From Desulfuribacillus stibiiarsenatis (lineage in GTDB: Bacteria; Bacillota; Bacilli; Desulfuribacillales; Desulfuribacillaceae): a DNA stretch of 64,000 nucleotides. A model generated the notes under the pieces. It ran no database searches and was not told where the DNA came from. It saw only the letters and a list, made by a program, of their open reading frames with translations. Numbering within the stretch: the stretch's first letter is position 1; every line of letters starts with the position of its first letter. Shown here in pieces: positions 47,641-57,340 of this stretch. The DNA lies in NCBI RefSeq assembly GCF_001742305.1, contig NZ_MJAT01000038.1:87396-151395 (forward strand), read 5' to 3'. The position numbers were made by a program, and so were the translations under genes.

Positions 47641-50600
47641 TTACTTTACTAGATTTTCTCCACCCTCAGCCCTTGATGTGAAAAAATGGTCTTGTGCAGC
47701 TTCTTCAATTTCTTCAAATGCCCAGTGTGTTGCTGGAACATCCTTGAATCTTGGTGTTGCAACTCCAAATAACGGACCTCGGTCAAACATACGGTTAATT
47801 ATTTTAACAGCCTGTGCACGAGTTAAGGCGCTTTGCGGACGGAAGGTTCCGTCTGTAAAACCAGTAATTATTCCTGCATCTTTATTAGCTGCAATTTCTT
47901 TTATAGCCCAATGACCGATTATATCACTAAATGCGTTATTGTTTATTGTTTGTTCTTTTATAGAAAGTTGTTTATAGCGCGCCACAACTACTGCCATTTG
48001 AGCTCTTGTAATTTGTTCAGAAGGGTTGAAGTTACCATTATCGTCCCCTGTCATTAACCCTTTTTCTTGCATACATGCAATGGCACCTGATGTCGGATGA
48101 GCCACTGATACATCTCTAAATGGTGCTTTTGTAGCTTTTTGTGTTTCATCATAGCCTAAGATTCGAGCTAGCATTAACGCCATTTGAGTCCTTGTAATCT
48201 GTTCATTTGGCTTAAACGAACCATCCGTGAAACCTTTAATATATGCTTGATGGAAGTTTTGTGCAAAGCCTTCCAAATGGAGAATCGTAAACGTACTGAA
48301 TTTGTTTACCCCAAACTCTATACCTAACTGACCCTCTTTGTATTCAACATTTTTCCCTTTTTCTAGACGTTTTTCACCATCACTATGCTCTATGAAAATA
48401 AAGAGTTCATTTAAGAATTTGGATCGTTCTGCATCATTAGTTGGTACCTCGAGATCACGTAATGGTAATACTAGAGTAGTTGGTCTGCCTTGCATGTTCG
48501 TCTCAATCGTCATCGGTCTTGAAATAACTGCAATGTTATCATTATTTGCAACTTCTTTTACGATTTGCTCCACTCTTGCACGACTTTCCACTTCTTTGCG
48601 TTGTGATTCTTCTTTAATCGGAATGACACGGAAGAATAGGTCATTTAAGAAATTATCCATCGACCCATGTGGAATGATAATTCTCACATTTTCAGTAAAA
48701 ATTTCAAGATTGATATTTTTATCGCCGATTTCTTTCGTTGCTTCTTTTGGTACGTTAATATTAACTTGACCCACTTCATCTTTGGTATCTTGTATCATAA
48801 TTCGTGCTGTTGATTGATTTGCTTCGATAATGCTTTGAACCGTATCCTTCATTTTTTCTTGATTTAATGTAACTTCGTCCTTTACCTTACCTTCTGGATC
48901 TATCGTGCGAGTAATTGGCGTTTCCGAAACAGTTGAACCGGAACCTACATTACCTGTTTGAACAGGTACAGTAATCACTTGTGGAGCAGGTATCGTAGTT
49001 ACTTGAGAACCAGTTTGACTAGGCGTAACACTGCCACCACTTCCACTACTAGATGGAATTGCAGTCCACTTCGCATAGAGCGTTACGTTTGCTGTTCCTA
49101 TTGGGAATGTTGCTCCGGCAACATAATTCGTTCCGCTTCCATCTGCTGCTGTGTTCCACCCAGCAAACGTGTAACCGGTTTTCGCTAAACTTCCATTGTT
49201 GCTTTGTACTGTTACCGGCGCTCCTTGCTCGTACAATTCACTATCGATTGGGACACTTCCTCCTGTGTTCCCATTGCCATTGTAGGTTACGGTATAGGCT
49301 GGAAGAGTAGGACTCACAACCACTGCCACTACATTTGATGCTGTCTCTGTCGTCGTTCCATTAACTCCACTTTTCGTATTTGTCACTACTACATAGTAAT
49401 ACATTGTTCCCACTGTCGATGTTGGCGCACTGTAACTCGCACTTGTCGCTCCCGTAATTATTGTTCCTCCAATAGTACTGTTTGTGCTATTGCTATTCCA
49501 CTGGTAACTTAACGTACCTCCATCACTTACACTTGCCACGACACTTAATACTGGGCTCGTTGCTCCTTCGTTTACTGTTGTTCCTATTGGTTGTGTGACT
49601 ATTGTCGGCGTTTCGGCATTCACTAATGCATTCACCGTTACTTCTACAGTACCAGTGTTGCTTCCATCTTGTGTTGTGACAGTAATCGTTGCTGTTCCTA
49701 CTCCAACCGGCGTTACTTCGCCACTGCTACTCACCGTTGCTATTGCCGTATTTGAACTGCTCCATACCACACCCTTATTTGTTGCATCAATTGGTGATAC
49801 TGTAGCTGTCAGGGAAACTGGGGCTCCCCCTTCAATCAAAGTTAACGTGCTTGGATCGACCGTGACTCCTGTAACGGATACCGTAGGTACCGTTACCTTT
49901 CGTATTCGGTTGTTATTAGAATCCGTTATATACAAATTCCCATTACTGTCAACTATCACTCCATATATGCTTCTGAATTGTGCCAACGTCGCCGTTCCTT
50001 CATCTCCTGAATAGCCATAAATACCCGTTCCCGCCACAGTACTAATCACACCGTCTGCTGCTGATACTTTACGTATTCGATTGTTTTCTGTATCTGCGAT
50101 ATAAAGATTTCCATGGCTGTCTACCGCTACTCCATGTGGGGATTTTAAATTTGCCGAAGTTGCCGCTTCTCCGTCCCCAGAATAATCCGGGGTGCCAGTT
50201 CCCGCCACCGTAGTAATCACACCGTCTGTTGCTGATACTTTCCGTATTCGATGGTTACTTCTATCTGCGATGTAAAGATTCCCATGGCTGTCTACCGCTA
50301 CTCCTCTTGGGAAATTCAAACCCGCTTGATTTGCCAATCCTCCATCTCCCGAATAGCTATAACTACCCGTTCCGGCCACAGTAGTAATCACACCGTCTGT
50401 TGCTGATACTTTCCGTATTCGATTGTTAGATGAATCTGCGATGTAAAGATTACTAAGGTTATCTACCGCCAGTCCTCTTGGAGCTCGCAATTCAGCTGAA
50501 GTCGCCAATCCTCCATCTCCCGAATAGCCGCCATAATAGTCATCCAAATCGTCTCCAGTATTTGTTCCCGCGACTGTACTAATTTTACCGTCTGTTGCTA

Positions 50601-51042
50601 CTTTCCGTATTACATGGTTCATAGTATCCGCTATATACAGATTTCCACTGCTGTCCAACGCTACTCCATTTGGGGAGCTTAAATTAGCCAATGTTGCCGC
50701 TTCTCCGTCCCCAGAATAACCCGAGGTGCCCGTTCCGACCACTGTACTAATCACACCGTCTGTTGCTGATACTTTCCGTATTCGATGGTTATAAGTATCC
50801 GCTATATACAGATTTCCTTGGCTGTCTACTGCTACTCCATGTGGGGAATTTAAATTTGCATTTATTGCCGGAGCATCGTCCCCAAAATAACCCTGGGTAT
50901 CCGTCCCAGCCACAGTAGTAATGATATCGCTGCTTGTTGCATATGTTTGAACTCTCCAATCAGGAGAAAATTGCGAAATTACATTCGTAACCATCAAAAA
51001 GATTAGCAGGAGGGAAATGACCCTCTTTAACAGTTTTTTCAT
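47641..51042 (-). CDS. S-layer-anchored NHL beta-propeller surface protein
   Basis: An exported 1133-aa protein: signal peptide (residues 1-35), six NHL repeats (about 35-380), each with a core like GNLYIADTYNHRIRKVSA, forming a six-bladed propeller; a BIG2 Ig-like domain (about 390-465, VTGVTVDPSTLTLIEGG); a second beta domain; an InlB-type B-repeat (GYTFAGWNTAADGSGTNYVAG); a linker domain (700-930); and three C-terminal SLH domains from about 935 (FHQAYIKGFTDGSFKPNEQI, then two more) for cell-wall attachment. ATG 51042 after AAAGGTGG. Probably an adhesive or binding protein; ligand unknown. Confidence 0.88.
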   Translation of the reverse strand: MKKLLKRVISLLLIFLMVTNVISQFSPDWRVQTYATSSDIITTVAGTDTQGYFGDDAPAINANLNSPHGVAVDSQGNLYIADTYNHRIRKVSATDGVISTVVGTGTSGYSGDGEAATLANLSSPNGVALDSSGNLYIADTMNHVIRKVATDGKISTVAGTNTGDDLDDYYGGYSGDGGLATSAELRAPRGLAVDNLSNLYIADSSNNRIRKVSATDGVITTVAGTGSYSYSGDGGLANQAGLNFPRGVAVDSHGNLYIADRSNHRIRKVSATDGVITTVAGTGTPDYSGDGEAATSANLKSPHGVAVDSHGNLYIADTENNRIRKVSAADGVISTVAGTGIYGYSGDEGTATLAQFRSIYGVIVDSNGNLYITDSNNNRIRKVTVPTVSVTGVTVDPSTLTLIEGGAPVSLTATVSPIDATNKGVVWSSSNTAIATVSSSGEVTPVGVGTATITVTTQDGSNTGTVEVTVNALVNAETPTIVTQPIGTTVNEGATSPVLSVVASVSDGGTLSYQWNSNSTNSTIGGTIITGATSASYSAPTSTVGTMYYYVVVTNTKSGVNGTTTETASNVVAVVVSPTLPAYTVTYNGNGNTGGSVPIDSELYEQGAPVTVQSNNGSLAKTGYTFAGWNTAADGSGTNYVAGATFPIGTANVTLYAKWTAIPSSSGSGGSVTPSQTGSQVTTIPAPQVITVPVQTGNVGSGSTVSETPITRTIDPEGKVKDEVTLNQEKMKDTVQSIIEANQSTARIMIQDTKDEVGQVNINVPKEATKEIGDKNINLEIFTENVRIIIPHGSMDNFLNDLFFRVIPIKEESQRKEVESRARVEQIVKEVANNDNIAVISRPMTIETNMQGRPTTLVLPLRDLEVPTNDAERSKFLNELFIFIEHSDGEKRLEKGKNVEYKEGQLGIEFGVNKFSTFTILHLEGFAQNFHQAYIKGFTDGSFKPNEQITRTQMALMLARILGYDETQKATKAPFRDVSVAHPTSGAIACMQEKGLMTGDDNGNFNPSEQITRAQMAVVVARYKQLSIKEQTINNNAFSDIIGHWAIKEIAANKDAGIITGFTDGTFRPQSALTRAQAVKIINRMFDRGPLFGVATPRFKDVPATHWAFEEIEEAAQDHFFTSRAEGGENLVK
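49900..50935 (-). repeat. Six tandem ~170-bp coding repeats (NHL blades)
   Basis: About six imperfect direct repeats of roughly 168 bp encode the propeller blades; the CCGTCTGTTGCTGATACTTT segment recurs at several of the boundaries. DNA identity is high between the inner blades (50040-50450), so recent duplication or recombination between blades is likely. Confidence 0.75.
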
Positions 51043-51192
51043 ATTGATTTCCACCTTTCAGTTTTATATTGTTAATTTTTTACATCTATGTTGTAAAACC
51101 TCCTTCATTCCTATTTAGCCTAATTACTATATAAGACGCATCTTACAAAAATCTTAAATAAGGTGGTTATGCGATACTTTTGCAAAAAGAGT

Positions 51193-51228
51193 CAAAAAAG
51201 CTGTCCCACTAACTAAACTGGGACAGCT
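51193..51228 (-). terminator. Terminator of the hybrid kinase gene
   Basis: On the minus strand AGCTGTCCCA and TGGGACAGCT form a perfect 10-bp stem followed by TTTTTGAC. The kinase stop codon is in the loop. Confidence 0.9.
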
Positions 51229-54200
51229 CTTTCATCTTTTCAAAAGGTAACACAATCGTAATCTTAGTGCCAACTGATGGTTTACTACTAATGTGAAGCG
51301 ACGTACCGAAAAAGTACTTCAGTCGCTGGTTAATATTTTTCAAACCTACACTTCTACTCTCTGTTTCTTGAGTCAGCAAGCGTTCAACCTTTTCTTGTTC
51401 CATCCCGATGCCATCATCCTCTATGATGATACTACATTCTCCGTTGCTTGTCTCAATAAGTAATTTTATCGTGCCACCAATTTTCTTTTTACTAATGCCA
51501 TGGCGGATTGCATTTTCAACTAATGGTTGAATAATCAATGGTGGAATGTTCAAATGTATGTCTGACGGAATATCAACTTCGAACTTTATTTTATTCTTAA
51601 ATCGCGCTTTTTCAATTTCAACATAAGCATTTATAAGATTTAGTTCCTTTTGAAAAGGAATGAACTTGTTCGTATTACTAAAATCAAAGCTTCCTCGTAA
51701 ATAGTCAGCCAAATAGGCAACAACTTCTCTTGATTTTTCAATATTCGTATAGCTCAAGGATGAGATTGTATTTAATACGTTAAACAAAAAATGCGGTTTA
51801 ATTTGTGATTGTAAAAACGCAATTTCTAAAGTAGTGGCTTTCCTTGAAGATTGCTTCATCATGAGTAAATTGTCAACCCGAGCTTGTAGTTCTGCTAAGT
51901 CAAATGGCTTCGGCAAAAAATCATTTGCGCCTGCCTGGAATGAAGCAAGCTTTTCCTCTGTATGGTGACTAGCTGTTACCATAAGAATCGGCATTTCAAT
52001 GACACTGTACATCTTACGAATATGCGTACATACTTCGTATCCTGACATACCTGGCATCATTAAATCTAAAATAACGAGGTCTATTTTTGCTTGCTTTATT
52101 TGTTCAAGGGCTTCTTCTCCATTTTTCACAGCAATCACATGGTATTGTTCAGACTCTAGCAGTTCAATTAAAATCTTTAAATTCGAAAAATTATCATCTA
52201 CAATTAGAATTGAAAACTTTCCTTCATGCTTTGAAATATAAGGAGTTTCAATCATATATTCAACTAAAAACCTATTCTCTTTTTCAAGGTCATTGGCTAC
52301 AGCTACTAATTTTGAAGTATCTTGTAATTGAGCAATTGGAAGTGAAAAGATAAAGGTAGTTCCTACCCCTACTACTGAGCGAACTGCAATTTGACCACCT
52401 TGTATTTCTAAAAGCTGTTTTACTATACTAAGACCTAAACCAGCACCTTCTGTTGCTTCAACTTGAAAAAATGGATTAAAAATATCATTCAATTGCTCTT
52501 GATCCATCCCAACTCCCGTATCCGCAATCGAGACTTCGATTCCTTCGCCTTTAATATTCGCGCTTATCCGCACCTCTCCCATACTGGTATATTTAATTGC
52601 ATTATCAAGTAGATTACTAACGATTTGTCGAAATCGTATTTCATCCGCCAACACATATGGGATTGATTTTGGTATATCATTTATTAATTGAATTTCTTTT
52701 TCCTTTGCAATGAACGAAAACACTTTTAACAAAATATCAACTGTTCCATGGATATCAACTGGTACGTATACAATCCTTAATTCGCCTTGTTTTAATTTCT
52801 CTAAATCAAGAACATCATTAACTAGAGTTGATAACCTTTTTGCAATCCCTACAATCAACGATAGGTTTTCTTTTTGCCCATCCGTTAAATTTTCTTGCGG
52901 ATTATTAAGCATAGATTGAGATATATTTTGGATTCCATGTAATGGTGTTTTAAATTCATGAGACGTTTTTGCCAAAAATTCATCCTTTAATTTATCAACT
53001 TTAATTAATTCTTCTGATAACGAAGCGACATTTTTAAAGGCATTTGAAAAACGTAGCGACAATAGTAAAGCTAGCATAAGAATAAATATAATCGTTTCAA
53101 ACGGAAAATAAGGTGGTACCGTTTTACCGAACATATTTAACATATGAGTCATTGAATAAATACTCATCATCGTAACAGCAATGATTAAATACCATGTTCC
53201 TTCTTTCTTCTCTAAGGCGGCTAACATGAATATATATGTGAAATATATGGAAGTGCATACTACATATATATAGTTGAAATAATGTACGTAATAGGGGACA
53301 TAGGTCGGAAAGATCACTTGATATAATAAAAAGAGTGCCCCGATTAAAACCCCAAAACAAACTATCCGTATTGAAGTAAGCGTTTTATAGGTGTAGTAAA
53401 GATAAAGATATAAGACAATATTCCCCACTAAGGCACTAGCAAACTGTGTCCTTAAAACAAGACCATATGGCATATCCGGGAACAACAAATATAAAATTTT
53501 CTCACCATGTAACGATGAAAAAAGACTTATAGATAAACTATATAAAGCAAAGATAAGTAAAGATTTGTCTTCCCTTCTTTGGAAATATAAACCTATTAAA
53601 TATAACCCCATAACAAATAATGCTGTTACCATTACAAAATCGTGCATGAGAAACATATCTCGCAAGTGTGAAATTTGTCTCTCTGTCCCAAAATAGATTG
53701 GACTAGCAATTCCTCCGCCCGCCATATAATGATAATTTGCCACTTGCACAATTAACTCGTTCATCCCATCTTTTAGCGGAAAATAGCTCACATAAGGTGT
53801 GTTTTCTGGATCGTAGTTTCTCTTATCTCCTGGAACACCACTACCACCAACAACTTCACCGTTGAAATACATTCGATTGGACATTCGAATAATATTTGTT
53901 TTTAATCCAAATACTTCTCCCTCACGATCCGTATGAATCTGCAATCGGTAAGTAGCCTGACCAAAATCAGATAAAACATCATCAGTATCGTTTGGCCATA
54001 TACTCGGTACGTCAACATAGTACACATCCATATTATCACGACTAAAATCAATAGGATGCAGTAGACGATTCGGATAAAATTCCCATTCCCCTTTTAAATG
54101 GATAGGGAGTTCCCCTTCAAAATCCCACCCAATAAAATCTATAATCCCTTCAGTAGCACTTGGTACAAACTTCTCATCTTTATCTGTTACATATGAAAGA

Positions 54201-54262
54201 GTTTGATACATACCAACATAAAGAAGAACACAGAAGAATAATACAATAAGTTTTTTTCTCAT
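51209..54262 (-). CDS. Hybrid sensor kinase: 7TMR-DISM, HisKA, HATPase, REC, LytS-type kinase
   Basis: A 1017-aa double kinase. An N-terminal TM and extracytoplasmic jelly-roll (about 40-190) precede seven membrane spans (about 205-405), the 7TMR-DISM layout. Then come HisKA (FLAKTSHEFKTPLHGIQNI, phospho-His near 437), HATPase (NLLDNAIKYT, DTGVGMD, GAGLGLSI), a REC domain (ILIVDDNFSN, Asp in LVILDLMMPGMSG), and a second kinase of the LytS type (QSQIKPHFLFNVLNTISSL with LVENAIRHGI and DDGIGM). It lies 21 bases after a SARP-type regulator gene on the same strand and forms its cognate pair. Confidence 0.93.
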   Translation of the reverse strand: MRKKLIVLFFCVLLYVGMYQTLSYVTDKDEKFVPSATEGIIDFIGWDFEGELPIHLKGEWEFYPNRLLHPIDFSRDNMDVYYVDVPSIWPNDTDDVLSDFGQATYRLQIHTDREGEVFGLKTNIIRMSNRMYFNGEVVGGSGVPGDKRNYDPENTPYVSYFPLKDGMNELIVQVANYHYMAGGGIASPIYFGTERQISHLRDMFLMHDFVMVTALFVMGLYLIGLYFQRREDKSLLIFALYSLSISLFSSLHGEKILYLLFPDMPYGLVLRTQFASALVGNIVLYLYLYYTYKTLTSIRIVCFGVLIGALFLLYQVIFPTYVPYYVHYFNYIYVVCTSIYFTYIFMLAALEKKEGTWYLIIAVTMMSIYSMTHMLNMFGKTVPPYFPFETIIFILMLALLLSLRFSNAFKNVASLSEELIKVDKLKDEFLAKTSHEFKTPLHGIQNISQSMLNNPQENLTDGQKENLSLIVGIAKRLSTLVNDVLDLEKLKQGELRIVYVPVDIHGTVDILLKVFSFIAKEKEIQLINDIPKSIPYVLADEIRFRQIVSNLLDNAIKYTSMGEVRISANIKGEGIEVSIADTGVGMDQEQLNDIFNPFFQVEATEGAGLGLSIVKQLLEIQGGQIAVRSVVGVGTTFIFSLPIAQLQDTSKLVAVANDLEKENRFLVEYMIETPYISKHEGKFSILIVDDNFSNLKILIELLESEQYHVIAVKNGEEALEQIKQAKIDLVILDLMMPGMSGYEVCTHIRKMYSVIEMPILMVTASHHTEEKLASFQAGANDFLPKPFDLAELQARVDNLLMMKQSSRKATTLEIAFLQSQIKPHFLFNVLNTISSLSYTNIEKSREVVAYLADYLRGSFDFSNTNKFIPFQKELNLINAYVEIEKARFKNKIKFEVDIPSDIHLNIPPLIIQPLVENAIRHGISKKKIGGTIKLLIETSNGECSIIIEDDGIGMEQEKVERLLTQETESRSVGLKNINQRLKYFFGTSLHISSKPSVGTKITIVLPFEKMKELSQFS

Positions 54263-54283
54263 TTCTCTTTTCTCCTATTATGT

Positions 54284-55399
54284 TTATGATTCATTGATTA
54301 TTTGTTGTAACATCCGCTTCGTTTGTAAGGATGGTTCAATCCCTAATTCTTCTTGTAATACTTGCACAAAGTTATGATAAACTATTAAGGCTGCTGTACG
54401 ATTTTTCATTTCTAAATGGATTTTAATTAAACGTTGACAGATCTCATCTGAATAACGAGAAAGTTCCATCTCTTTTTCTGTATACTCAAGAAATTTTTCA
54501 ATTTCACCTAAGCCGTTATAAAATTTGGCAAGTTGATTATTTACTGTATATATATTTTTACAAATGTATTGACGCTTCTCTTCAGCCCAACTATAGCCCG
54601 ACTTCGCCATATACTCATCTTTGTAAATATCCAATATTTTTTCAAATAGATGTTTATTTTCTTGACTTATATTTTCGATAGTATTATTAAGATTCTTCCA
54701 TTCTATTAAATCACATTTAAAATTTAATAGATTGATATAGTAACAACTATCTTTTTTCATGATTACATTCTCAAACCCATGTTCTTTAAACGTACTTCTT
54801 AAATAAGATATGTTCGTATAAAGACTCGTTCTCGCTTTATCTACAGGTACTTCAGGCCACAATGTATCTATGATACGGTCTCGTTCGACTAAGTTTCCTT
54901 CAAAGTGAATAAGGTAGGCACACAACTCTCTTACTTTATTCGTTTTCCAAGTAAGGGTTTCATTTTCATCATGGCTATAAACATCAAAGTGGCCAAAACA
55001 TCGAATTGAAATAGATGAGTCTTTTGGTTTATGTTTATTAGTTGCATGTAATATACGACGTACCGACTGATGAAGACGCGCTTTTGTAACAGGTTTTAGT
55101 ATGTAGTCCAGTGATTCAATTTCAAACGCCTCCACTGCAAAATCCATATGCGCAGTAACAAATATAATCTTCGTTTGTTCATTCATTTCCTGAACTCTTC
55201 GCGCAAATTCCATACCAGATATTTCTGGCATTTCAATATCTAAGAATACTGCATCTATTATTTCAACCTTCAGACGTTCAAGTGCTTCAACAGGATCAGT
55301 ATATCTGCCACTAACCTCAATTTCCTCAAACTCCGATAATAATATCTCTAATATATCAAGACCTGTTTCCTCATCGTCGATTAATAAGACTTTACGCAT
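54284..55399 (-). CDS. Response regulator with REC, winged-helix and BTAD domains (SARP-like)
   Basis: A 371-aa protein. REC domain at 1-120 with LLIDDEETG, phospho-acceptor Asp54 in AVFLDIEMPE and Lys in DYILKPV; a winged-helix DNA-binding domain at about 130-235 (WKTNKVRELCAYLIHFEGNLVERDRIIDTLWP); and a C-terminal bacterial transcriptional activation domain of TPR-like helices to 371 (YSWAEEKRQYICKNI, ELGIEPSLQTKRMLQQI). This layout is found with LytS-type and DISM kinases. ATG after AAGGTGG. Targets unknown; the adjacent S-layer gene is a candidate. Confidence 0.9.
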   Translation of the reverse strand: MRKVLLIDDEETGLDILEILLSEFEEIEVSGRYTDPVEALERLKVEIIDAVFLDIEMPEISGMEFARRVQEMNEQTKIIFVTAHMDFAVEAFEIESLDYILKPVTKARLHQSVRRILHATNKHKPKDSSISIRCFGHFDVYSHDENETLTWKTNKVRELCAYLIHFEGNLVERDRIIDTLWPEVPVDKARTSLYTNISYLRSTFKEHGFENVIMKKDSCYYINLLNFKCDLIEWKNLNNTIENISQENKHLFEKILDIYKDEYMAKSGYSWAEEKRQYICKNIYTVNNQLAKFYNGLGEIEKFLEYTEKEMELSRYSDEICQRLIKIHLEMKNRTAALIVYHNFVQVLQEELGIEPSLQTKRMLQQIINES

Positions 55400-55510
55400 A
55401 TAAGACTACCACCTTCCCAACTAACATTTTACTTCTTTTTCTGGGCTTTTGATATTTATTGAAAACATTTTCTATTTTACTTTAAAATGCTTCGATTCGT
55501 TCCCACGAGC

Positions 55511-55547
55511 AAAAAAGGAAAGACACTAGTCCTTCCTCCGACTTTCC
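55511..55547 (-). terminator. Terminator of the ABC/two-component operon
   Basis: On the minus strand GGAAAG (55542-55547) and CTTTCC (55517-55522) pair, with partial inner pairing, followed by TTTTTTGC. Confidence 0.7.
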
Positions 55548-55583
55548 AACATAGTATTTACATGTTCACATTATGGTCTTTAA

Positions 55584-56438
55584 TCACGTAATATCTTTAC
55601 TAGAAAACTTCTTAATAGCTAGTGCTACAAATCCGAACATGTACAAGGCGATATATACAAACATCCATACACTTGCGGGCTCACCACTTCCAGACATACT
55701 AGCACCCGCCATGGCAGAACCTGCAAGCTGAGAATTCGGAACCATAACGCGTTCCATTGTACTATAAATCGTTTGGAAAGGTGAAATCAAGCTAATAAAG
55801 ATTCCCGTTCCAATGATTGAGTTGTTGTTCAGGTACTGTCCAATCATTTCAACCATACCACCAACATTGCCTAGAATATAAATGAAAATCATTAAAATCC
55901 CATTGGATACGGTTTTAAAGAATACCGATCCAAACAATGTTACACAAACAAGTGCGGCTGGAAGCAGAAGATATAGCAACCATCCTTTCATGATTTGAAA
56001 GAAATTCAAACTAGTGATTGTACTTAGGTCAAACAATGCTCCAATAACTAAAATGGAGAAAAACAATACTGTTGCATACGCACAAGCTAGAATTACCAAT
56101 CCGCCAAGCTTACCAAGAATGTACTGATAGCGGTGAATTGGGCGAGTGAGAATCCCTTGAATGAGTCCAGAATCTAATTCTGAAGCCACTGCACCGGCTC
56201 CCAGCATAATCGTTAATAGTGCTATTAACATGGAGGAAAATTGAAAGCCCATTCTCGTAACCATTTGAATCGCAAACGGTCTAAACTGGTCTCCCATACC
56301 ATGAGTCATTGAAGAATTGGGAAGATAATTGAGCATAATTGTCCAAAAAGCCAAGTACAAAACTGTAACAATACCCATTACCAAAAACGTTTTTTTACGC
56401 ACTGCTTCCTGAAGTGTCATGATTATGATTGCTTTAAT
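55584..56438 (-). CDS. ABC-2 type transporter permease
   Basis: A six-span permease (NosY/YhaP-like), 284 aa if it starts at ATT 56438. TLQEAVRKKTFLVMGIVTVLYLAFWT opens TM1, GAGAVASELDSGLIQGILTRPIHRYQYILGK is the typical coupling segment, and SVWMFVYIALYMFGFVALAI is the last span. The nearest ATG (56420) lacks an SD. GGAGG in the end of the ATPase gene is seven bases before ATT, which adds IKAIII and restores the usual family N-terminus. The start is an inference. It pairs with the ATPase encoded upstream. Confidence 0.88.
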   Translation of the reverse strand: MKAIIIMTLQEAVRKKTFLVMGIVTVLYLAFWTIMLNYLPNSSMTHGMGDQFRPFAIQMVTRMGFQFSSMLIALLTIMLGAGAVASELDSGLIQGILTRPIHRYQYILGKLGGLVILACAYATVLFFSILVIGALFDLSTITSLNFFQIMKGWLLYLLLPAALVCVTLFGSVFFKTVSNGILMIFIYILGNVGGMVEMIGQYLNNNSIIGTGIFISLISPFQTIYSTMERVMVPNSQLAGSAMAGASMSGSGEPASVWMFVYIALYMFGFVALAIKKFSSKDIT

Positions 56439-57340
56439 GGTAAACCCTCCTCGCCAACAATCTGCAGAAACACAGTTTCAAGGGTTTCTCGATGTGGTGT
56501 TAACTCATAAAGTGTTACCCCATCTGATGTAAGACTAGTAGCAAGAGAAGGAATCTGCTCGTAATCGTTTAATAATATTGTATAGCTGCCATCCGCAAGC
56601 TTTTGTAGTGAATCAAATTGTTTTTTTAGCTTTGCAACCAATTCTTCCGTAAGCCCTTTCGCCCGGATTGTTAACAAGATTTTATTCATTAGTAACTCGT
56701 CCATCCGTGCTGATTTCACTACGGTTCCTTTATGAATGATTGTTACACTGTCACAGACTGCTTCTACTTCGCTTAAAAGATGACTATTTAAAAAGACGGT
56801 CATCCCTTCATTTCTTAAGGAAACAATAATGTCTCTGACATCTCTGCGCCCGATTGGATCTAGTGCAGATGTTGGCTCATCAAAAAATATCAGTTCTGGA
56901 TTCGAGAGCAGCGCACTGGCCAAGCCAATACGCTGCTGCATACCCTTACTATACGAACCTACTTTATATTTTTCTTGTCCTTCTAGACCTACTAGCTTCA
57001 ATACCCTGTTGACTTGTTCTTTCGTATTATTAATCTTGATGATTTGGGCGTGGAAGTTGAGCAAATCTAGGCCCGTCATCCAATCCTGGTAACGGAAAAG
57101 TTCTGGAAGGTAACCCATCTTCTGTCGCGCAGAAACATCGCCAAGCGGTTTACCAAGTACCGTTCCACTCCCAGACGTCGGAAATACAAGACCTGTTAAT
57201 ATCTTAATGCAAGTACTTTTCCCCGCACCATTACGTCCGAGGAATCCGTACACCTGCCCAGCCTCTACGGAAAGGTTGATTTTGTCACAAGCCGTTTTGT
57301 CTCCGTATTTTTTCGTAAGATTATGTGTTTCGATAATCAT
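56423..57340 (-). CDS. ABC transporter ATP-binding protein
   Basis: A 305-aa ATPase. Walker A GFLGRNGAGKSTC (about 34-46), Q-loop (YLPELFRYQDW), signature YSKGMQQRIGLASALL, Walker B ELIFFDEPTSALDP and switch His in LNSHLLSEVEAV. A C-terminal ~90-residue domain follows, as in drug- or antibiotic-type ABC-2 exporters. Its ATG overlaps the stop of the upstream gene (TAATG). Powers the adjacent permease; substrate unknown, possibly an antimicrobial or copper/nitrous-type NosF analogue. Confidence 0.92.
   Translation of the reverse strand: MIIETHNLTKKYGDKTACDKINLSVEAGQVYGFLGRNGAGKSTCIKILTGLVFPTSGSGTVLGKPLGDVSARQKMGYLPELFRYQDWMTGLDLLNFHAQIIKINNTKEQVNRVLKLVGLEGQEKYKVGSYSKGMQQRIGLASALLSNPELIFFDEPTSALDPIGRRDVRDIIVSLRNEGMTVFLNSHLLSEVEAVCDSVTIIHKGTVVKSARMDELLMNKILLTIRAKGLTEELVAKLKKQFDSLQKLADGSYTILLNDYEQIPSLATSLTSDGVTLYELTPHRETLETVFLQIVGEEGLPLKQS

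Noticed and set aside
49900..50935. Regular direct repeats that could suggest a CRISPR-like array
   Set aside because: The repeats are coding, about 168 bp, in frame and encode NHL blades.
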